From the NCBI GenBank assembly GCA_037043455.1, contig JAWPHD010010332.1:30778-94777 (forward strand): a stretch of 64,000 nucleotides of DNA, written 5' to 3'. A model generated the notes under the pieces. It made no database searches. It saw only the letters and a list, made by a program, of their open reading frames with translations, and was not told the DNA's origin. The DNA comes from Cyrtodaria siliqua (lineage: Eukaryota; Mollusca; Bivalvia; Adapedonta; Hiatellidae). This document shows positions 57,215-64,000 of this stretch, piece after piece. The position numbers were made by a program, and so were the translations under genes. Within the stretch, counting starts at the first letter, position 1, and the number at the start of each line of letters is the position of its first letter.

Positions 57215-57430
57215 TGTTTGAATGGTGTTTTACATCTTAATTAGCACAATTTAGGCCATATATGACAGTCGATTTGTTTATATGGTAGAGGCAGACCACC
57301 CCATTGTTCTTGTGTAGAACCAGTACTGTTCACCTACCGCCATCCGTAAGAATCAACACTTTTTCAAAAGTTGAGATCCCAGTGGGATTCGAACTCGCAG
57401 CGGTTTAACCCCTCGACCACGGAGTCACAA
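57215..57430 (-). repeat. tRNA-derived SINE
   Basis: On the minus strand, GTGACTCCGTGGTCGAGGGG (A box) is followed by GCGAGTTCGAATCCCACTGG (B box) and a body ending near 57215. B-box match is perfect. Confidence 0.75.
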
Positions 57431-57439
57431 ATGTTTAAG

Positions 57440-59330
57440 TATAAACGTTACACAGTTTTATGGACCATTTTTTGTATCGCAGTCAGGTTTTAAAGGGACA
57501 CGCGATTTTTGAAAAACTTGTGGCATCCCATTAGTTTTTCTACGCAACTTGCATTTGTCAATCATTAATATTAATTAGAAGAATAGTTTAAAGGGAGTAC
57601 ATCAGCGTTTTTCTAGAAATATCTTAAATTATAAAAATGTTCCAATTCATGATAAAACACTTATATCTATCAAAATATGATGTTCGAACCATATTGTTAA
57701 GGTTTAAACTTCGAAAACACCATATAGCTAGGACGGAATCGGGCATAACATGCTGAAATTAACCCTTGTGCGTAACCTAGGATAGCACGTATTACTGTAC
57801 AGAATGAATTTCCTTGTAACTAAGGTGTCATTTTTAGGATCATTCATTATGTTTAGGCGCTTTAAAATAGAAAATATTATTATTTGTCAATTTTAAGTCG
57901 GACACCTAGACCCCTTTGAAAAAAAGCTTGATGTACTCCCTTTAAAGCGATTTGGTTTTGCATATATTTTAACTGTTGAATATATTGCACTGGTAATATA
58001 TTTAAACATACGGTAGGATAAGACGAAAACTCATCGTTTTATTTAATTGTATCCAAGCAGGGTTCATGTCAAAATGATACTGGTTAAATAAATCGAGACG
58101 CTAAATTCAATGTTTATAATTGATTCAAGATTGCCCTGTGTCCCTTTAAATAATATATTACAATTTTTAAAAACAGAGTTGCAGATTATGAATGCGTACT
58201 GTTGCCATGGTTACGCATACTGTTATTTTATAAACAGCAGTGATAATTAGTATCACCTAACACGTATGTAGATAAATATTTCTTAACGGAGAATCAGATT
58301 TTCGAAACTATTAAAAAAAATTGTTATCTTCTTTTAGAGAAACTTATTTAGACTGCCTGTTGTCATGGTAACAATGAAATGATATCAATTAAGTATGAAT
58401 ACAACAAGGACAACACTATACATATCTGAAATAAAACCATCGCTTCTAAACAAAAAAAGAAATGAAAATGTTGAAGAAAAAGGAACATTTGGTGAAAAAA
58501 CTACTGTTGCCATGGTTACCGGCAATAATATAAGACATTTACAACTTACGTTCAAACCAACCAACAAATGTTTATAAATACTAATATCAAATAATAAGAA
58601 TTCACAACAAGTATTTCTGCAATGTTAACAAAAATAGGTTAGCATTGAGAAAAGTCGCAGTTTTAGTTAAAGTCAAGACTGAAACAGAGTTATCTCCCTT
58701 ATAATTAATATATTGTGTTTTAATATGGTAAAACTTGATAGTGTAATTATTTATAATTTATTATCAAACATTTTTAAAGTACAAATATTATTTAAAAAAA
58801 AAATGAGAGCAAGAGTGCTTGCATTTTCCTTCCTATACCCCCTATGTTAAGTAATTTCTTAAAAAAACATACATGCGTTAGAAAACATCTTATTTTTTAA
58901 AAAATGAGATAAGCCAACATTTTAGTTTTCGCTTTTTGTTAAAATATAGGTATTTTGCAAAACATCTATGCCTATTTTATCAAAATTTAAATAGGGGCCA
59001 AAATGGGCCCTTATCATACCTAGTCCTTTCCTCCTTTCCCCCGACTGTTTCCTTATAGAATTACTTTACGGCGATCTTTTACTGTTACACCGGTATTGAC
59101 TAAAGCTGACAATGTACTGAGTATATTACTGTCATCACTCTGCATCTATATGATACACATTTCCGTCAAACTTGACGATTACAAAACGGGTTGATTGCGT
59201 ATGAATTAAATAATAATAAAAGATAAACTAACAGTAAATTGAAAGGAACGAGATAAATAAAAGCGGAAATTTGTATTGATGATGATAGCGCTTTAAGGTT
59301 TATGTCATAGACCATACTGGCGTCGAAGGT
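57440..59330. other. Intergenic DNA, nothing recognised
   Basis: No gene or clear repeat. Confidence 0.45.
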
Positions 59331-59343
59331 AAAAACCTCCCGT

Positions 59344-59450
59344 AATCAAATCCATTAGCGGTAAAAACAGTGTGTTTTTAGGAACTTTTAAATTAATCAA
59401 ATCCATTAGCGGTAAAAACAGTGTGTGTGTTTTAGGAACTTTTAATTTTT
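59344..59450 (+). repeat. Tandem duplication of about 53 bp
   Basis: AATCAAATCCATTAGCGGTA...AGGAACTTTTAA occurs twice in succession. The second copy carries extra GT pairs. Confidence 0.85.
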
Positions 59451-59944
59451 GAAGACGGTAAGGTTTCTTAAAACAGGTGGGGGCGCTTCTATTAGGGAAG
59501 GCGGTTCTAATAGAGGAAAAACGGTATTAATATATAGGTAATTTAAATTGACATCACAGAGAAATGTGAACGTTTTACCATCAACTTGTATGGGTTTTGT
59601 GTGATAAATAGAATCTCACAAAATCATCTATTATTTTTTAAACTCTTCAGCAAACATTATTTGATGCTCGACAAGCAGCGCCTTGTATATTGTTGCCGAC
59701 TCGTTTAATAAATCCGCACCCGATCATGGAAGATCAGCTATTATCTCCGCCGAGAAATAAATATTTAATCATTATTCTCTCATCACTGCTAAAATCAACA
59801 AACATATTTTGAAGTTTATACTTTTTTTATGTCATACATCATAGAATGAAATATTACATTTTCATATCGTGCCCGGCCTTCGCCCAAATATAAGCTCTCG
59901 GGCAGATATTGGCATCTCGGGGCAATACAGAATGAGATATGGAT

Positions 59945-60178
59945 CGAATGTTGTTTAACAGCTCATCAGCACAGTATACGTTATTTAGAGCCGCCCCAGA
60001 GAGAGGAGAAGGATACATAGGAATCCGGGAACCGTGCCCTAATCTTATTATCGAATAGATTCCTATTGTTCCTTAACGTGCTCGGAGGATAGACCGATAC
60101 ACGGGACCGACCGGTTTACGTCCCCATCCGAAGCTAAGGAAAAGTGTCTTATCCAAGAACACATCTACGGAAAGGATG
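59945..60178 (-). repeat. SINE copy lacking the tRNA head (family of 63258)
   Basis: Reverse complement of most of the body of the 63258 copy: GTGCTCGGAGGATAGACCGA, TACACGGGACCGACCGG, GTCCCCATCCGA. The tRNA part is absent, as expected from 5' truncation. Confidence 0.8.
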
Positions 60179-60189
60179 AGATATGACAT

Positions 60190-61590
60190 GCCTGTATATT
60201 ATTCTCTATAATTATAGTATAACTGTATAATTTATATAGTATTACTAATTGCTGATATTATCACTGATTATTGCACCAATCATATATTTAAACCTATGGT
60301 AGAATAACGAAGACAAATAACACATACATTTTATTTAATTATATGCAAGCAGTTTTAAAGTGAAATTGATACTTAACTTATAAACTGTGTTACTAATGTT
60401 CGACAAAATCTTCAAGATTGCCATATATCCCTTTAAAGTGTCCTATTATTTGTAAATTAACTGGGGCGGTCTTTAATAATATCGCTGTAAACTGACAACA
60501 TCACAGAGAAATTTCATGTTGTATCATCGTGTATCCATTGTTTTATGTGATAGAATTTGACAATATTTCAACAAAAAAACAAAAACGTAAAGTATCCCAA
60601 TGAGCTGGGACAATTATACTTATAGTTAGGAAAAAAAAATTGTATTTTTGTAACCTGACCGGACTCCCTTATCACTGCTCTTTTTTTTTAATGTAGCTAT
60701 CACGCCAAATAACTACAAAATTAAACTAGAAAACTGTTTATCGAAACTCTATCCAGGTGTTCAGGTCATATAACAATGTATATGTGCCGATTAAAAGTAT
60801 AGGTTTATTAATAGGTTCTTAGAACACCCGTGATTGAATATCCGTAAAATGATGGTAACTCTTAATTCGACACTCCGGTTTTGGGGTTTGGTCCGGCTGG
60901 TTAAAGCCGTTTATACTGTGTATGTAGAGTCTGGATTCTCAAAATATGTAAGTTATATATATACTTTGTCATCAGTAAATTTAGAAACAGTGTACATAAT
61001 GTTTATAAAATGTGACTGTTGTTGGCGGGATGGCTACTTTAATGAGAATAATAAAAAAATCGGTACAAATCTAGTTCAGCCACTCAAATAAATCTAATTT
61101 TCTCAAGCTTATTAAAATCTTCATTTATAAAAACCACGTTAAGGAACCCTAGACATTTATTCCCGAATTTTCCTCTATGGGGCGACTCGAAATGTTAACA
61201 TGTGCTAGCAAGATAGATCGAGTAGCTTAGGTACATTTTAGAATTCCACTCTCTGGGGTGCCTCGAAATATTGTCGTATTATTAGCTTAATTAACCTATA
61301 TCACAGGGGTCAAATATATTAAAGTTTATAGCTTTAGCTTACCCACGGCTAGTCTCAGTCTCAGAGATGGAACTTAGAGATGCCACTTAACAGAAGGTGG
61401 CAACATCTGCAAAGATCCCAGAAAGAAAAATCAATTGTTGTTTTATACATGTACAGTAGATGTGTTAATCTGGTGGTGGTGCAAGGGCATCGATTCTGTG
61501 GGTGGGGAGGGGCCCTGGGGTGTGGTGGGTGAAGAGGAGGTGGCAACGGTGCATTTCTGCTCTGCGGTTATAGCTGATAGAGAGGGTTTG
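60190..61590. other. Intergenic DNA, nothing recognised
   Basis: No supportable gene. The open frame at 60834-61091 has no recognisable domain. Confidence 0.45.
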
Positions 61591-61599
61591 GGGACAAGG

Positions 61600-61715
61600 C
61601 CACTTATTTTTGGGGAACATTGTCTGTTATTGGTAATATTTTTGGGGAACAAGGGAACATAATAATAAAAATAAATGGAAAAATATTTTTGGAGAACAAA
61701 CTATTTTTGGGGAAC
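61600..61715 (+). repeat. Short repeat cluster, TATTTTTGGGGAACA
   Basis: TATTTTTGGGGAACA or a one-base variant occurs four times, followed alternately by TTG or AGG/AAC. Confidence 0.75.
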
Positions 61716-61749
61716 ATTGGGTCATATTTTCAGTGAGCATAGACCCCAC

Positions 61750-62390
61750 TGGGAGGGTCTCGTCATAGAAATAATACATCAGTGCTATAGGCCTATTATT
61801 ATTAAATTTTAACGGAGACACTAAACATGAACATGTACGAAATAAAACACATTTATGGGTCAGTACCGAGTACTGTACATACCTAATCGAGGCGAACGTG
61901 ACATGACTCATGTGGTCTACATGACATGACCTTGACTCGGGCTTTAGTAGCACAAGTTGGCAGTATTTTTAGTAGCTGTTCTACAAGTATGTGTTACATC
62001 ATTCAACCATAACAATAGTTAACACATGAATAGGTCTGTCTTTTTGCTCATTAAATCCTGGAATTGTAAAGTATTCACTTGCAATTATCCACAGTTCATT
62101 CAACCGTAAATCAACACAACAAATTACTGCCGACTAGGCCTACAGTATAGCTGCGATTTTTAATAAGCGCCTAGTGCGGCTGATTTTTACCGTAAACATG
62201 CTAAAGGAAAGGCAGAAAAAGTGTTTAAAGGTTGTCTTACTGACATTTTATCCGGGGAAGGAAATAACTATGTCCGGGAGTAGAAAATATTCATGTTTTA
62301 CGTTTCTATTATTGATTTTCAGTTTTGCTTATTTAGCTTGTCGCCGCCATTTTGAATAATGTGTGTTTTGAGTGACAAAAACGGGTGACC
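61750..62390. other. Intergenic DNA, nothing recognised
   Basis: No supportable feature. Confidence 0.45.
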
Positions 62391-62394
62391 ATCT

Positions 62395-62525
62395 TTCAAA
62401 ACGGTCTCAAAAAAATGGGTAGTCATGAATTTTGCCGAAATTTTCCGGAAAGGTAGTACTGATCTATCATTCCTGTTAATTTAAGCCAAATTGGTGATTA
62501 CCCATTTTTTGTGACCGTTTTGAGA
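62395..62525. repeat. Fold-back element, ~31-bp arms
   Basis: TTCAAAACGGTCTCAAAAAA at 62395 is mirrored by TTTTTTGTGACCGTTTTGAG ending at 62525. The arms differ at a few positions; the spacer is about 70 bp. Confidence 0.75.
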
Positions 62526-62529
62526 AATC

Positions 62530-63250
62530 GGCAATTTTGCAGTTTCAAAAAACTAAAAATTTCCGATCATCACATTAGAACAGCGATTTAGGTTATGCAA
62601 CATATGCCAATAGTAGTCAAAACGAATGCTATTGGGATGTTTAACGTATACACTTACTTTATTCATTGTCTGTGTTGTTTTTGCTTTAAACATTGGCTTA
62701 AGCTAGCGTTTTTTAAAAGACAACTGCAATTTCCGCGTAACTGCACGTGAGTGCAAATTGGGACTTCTTCGTGTCAAAACACTTGAAATTCAAAAGTGAG
62801 TTATGCGGTGTGTACGCGTGAAAAGCTTCAGCTGCTGCACTGATTTAATATTCTATTGTATGACACACGTGTAATACAACCTGGAACGATATTGATTGGT
62901 TGAGGTAAACCTGTAACACTACGCAAGTTTATTAACTGAAACAATTTAATTTATTACAAATTCACCCAGATCTGAGCAGATCTGAGTCATAAACTTATTA
63001 TTTGTGACAGCTTATAATAATAATGCACGTTATACAAAACATTGTTGTTGGTTTGTTAAAAAGTTAGCATAAACGGCTATTATGTAAAGAGGTAAAACAC
63101 GAACTCTTGTATTCGCAACGTCATGTGTTTAGACGCAACGCTACGACACATATTTTATGACGTTTTGGCGCTAAAGTGTGTCTGACGTCGTGGCGGTTCT
63201 AATGTCCATCTGAATTATGTTTCACTATTTGACTGCAATCTTATGTGATA
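62530..63250. other. Intergenic DNA, nothing recognised
   Basis: No supportable feature. Confidence 0.45.
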
Positions 63251-63257
63251 AAAAGGA

Positions 63258-63572
63258 GGGCTGGCGTGGTGCAATCGGTAGCGCGGCGGATTTGTAACCG
63301 GAGGCCCCGGGTTCAATCCTCCTTGGTGCCACTGAGTTTCGTCGGTGTGTTCTTGGGCAAGACACTTTCCCTTAGCCTCGTCCGTCGGATGGGGACGTAA
63401 ACCGGGCGGTCCCGTGTATCGGTCTATCCTCCGAGCACGTCAAAGAACCATGATAGGAATCTTTTCGATAATAAGAGTAGGGCAGGTTGTATCCTTCCCC
63501 TCTCCCTGGATCGGTTCTAAATACTGTGTTGATGATCCGTTAAACAACATTCAATTCAATTCAATAATGTGA
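63258..63572 (+). repeat. tRNA-derived SINE, full length
   Basis: The A box lies in GTGGTGCAATCGGTAGCGC and the B box in GGGTTCAATCCTCC. The body includes TGTTCTTGGGCAAGACACTT, GGATGGGGACGTAAACCGG and GGTCTATCCTCCGAGCACGT. It ends with short ATTCA repeats. The acceptor stem does not pair well, so the tRNA part is not a functional gene. Confidence 0.85.
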
Positions 63573-63578
63573 TAAAAA

Positions 63579-63697
63579 GGATCTTAAACTCGTTCCCATT
63601 CTATATAAGATTTATGAAACCAAAAGGCTCGTTAAAATTAAACATTTCACAACTCGTTTCATAAATCTTATATGAAATGGGAACTCGTTTAAGATCC
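63579..63697. repeat. Palindromic MITE, 42-bp arms
   Basis: Arms 63579-63620 and 63656-63697 are near-perfect inverted copies (GGATCTTAAAC, CCCATT, ATATAAGATTTATGAAAC) with a 35-bp loop. A short direct repeat with TTTAATCTGTTTATACG follows at 63718-63752. Confidence 0.85.
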
Positions 63698-63754
63698 TCT
63701 ATATATGTAAGGTGCGAGTTTAATCTGTTTATACGTTTTAATCTGTTTATACGT

Positions 63755-64000
63755 CGCATGCGTTAACATAAAATATTTGAGTTTTGTTCAAATCTGTGGT
63801 TTTGAATGTTACGCCGTTGAAGATTATTGATTATGATTTTTCATCCTAGCAATTTTGCTTTGACTGACCATTTTTCGATATATAACCGTGTTCAAGATAA
63901 AGCCGCATCGACTAAATTTCGTAAATATTGAAGAGATAACCACCTCCTACCTTTAATGCGCGCGGACAAAACGTGTGTGCATAAACAGAAAAAAAGAAAC
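63755..64000. other. Intergenic DNA, nothing recognised
   Basis: No gene seen. Confidence 0.5.

Noticed and set aside
63262..63335. A possible functional tRNA gene with anticodon-like TGT
   Set aside because: A and B boxes are good but the acceptor stem does not pair, and the sequence continues into a SINE body shared with other copies.
1..64000. CRISPR array or prokaryotic operon
   Set aside because: No regularly spaced short identical repeats with unique spacers; all recognisable content is eukaryotic mobile DNA.

Overview
The window looks like non-coding DNA from a bivalve mollusc, probably a clam. The base composition is AT-rich and no complete host protein gene can be read. Nearly everything recognisable is mobile DNA: Polinton/Maverick elements, Penelope-like retroelements with a permuted domain order (Naiad-like), a Tc1-type transposon, tRNA-derived SINEs, MITE-like inverted repeats and diverged tandem arrays. 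At most one possible host exon is visible, near 24.25-24.40 kb. The host assignment is inference from the repeat content.

145-14499 is one complete but decayed Polinton (adintovirus-like element). It has ~165-bp terminal inverted repeats with AG...CT ends and a perfect 6-bp target duplication, AATAAA. On the minus strand, from the left end, lie remnants of: integrase with chromodomain; a Cys-rich/phospholipase A2-like protein; an adenovirus-type cysteine protease; a Gly/hydrophobic virion protein; the double-jelly-roll major capsid protein; a small basic protein; a penton-like protein; a coiled-coil fibre-like protein; and the packaging ATPase. On the plus strand are a Pro-rich protein of unknown function, a two-helix membrane protein and protein-primed DNA polymerase B. 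A Cys-rich VLTF3-like gene sits on the minus strand between the last two. Every gene carries stops or frameshifts, so this is a fossil of a virus-like genome. Promoter-like repeats and a convergent-gene hairpin remain visible.

14.5-27.5 kb is intergenic DNA with SINEs, a microsatellite, a tandem array, PLE scraps, a 484-bp TA-flanked MITE and the candidate exon. 27.9-30.64 kb holds a second, reversed and deleted Polinton. It contains a 5'-truncated PLE and abuts a 200-bp mini-element made of Polinton-like ends. 31-37.7 kb holds tandem repeats and older PLE pieces.

37.79-41.52 kb is the most complete PLE: Cys-rich N-terminus, GIY-YIG-like domain, CxC linker and then reverse transcriptase. Related copies lie at 29.6, 44.7-45.3, 46.3-47.3, 47.7-50.4, 51.1-54.2 and 54.2-55.3 kb, in tandem and inverted arrangements. 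An apparently intact Tc1-like element with a 96-bp intron (48421-50030) is inserted in one copy; a second PLE copy shows the empty site.

The most notable observation is a conserved SECIS-like stem-loop at the end of the PLE reading frame in five copies. It has the ATGA/TGAT core, an AAA motif, and covariation in helices II and III. Two in-frame TGA codons sit at the same spacing in the endonuclease region of two copies. This fits the published report that clam Naiad elements encode selenocysteine, and suggests a selenoprotein-encoding retroelement family here. 55.4-64 kb is intergenic DNA with SINEs and palindromic repeats.
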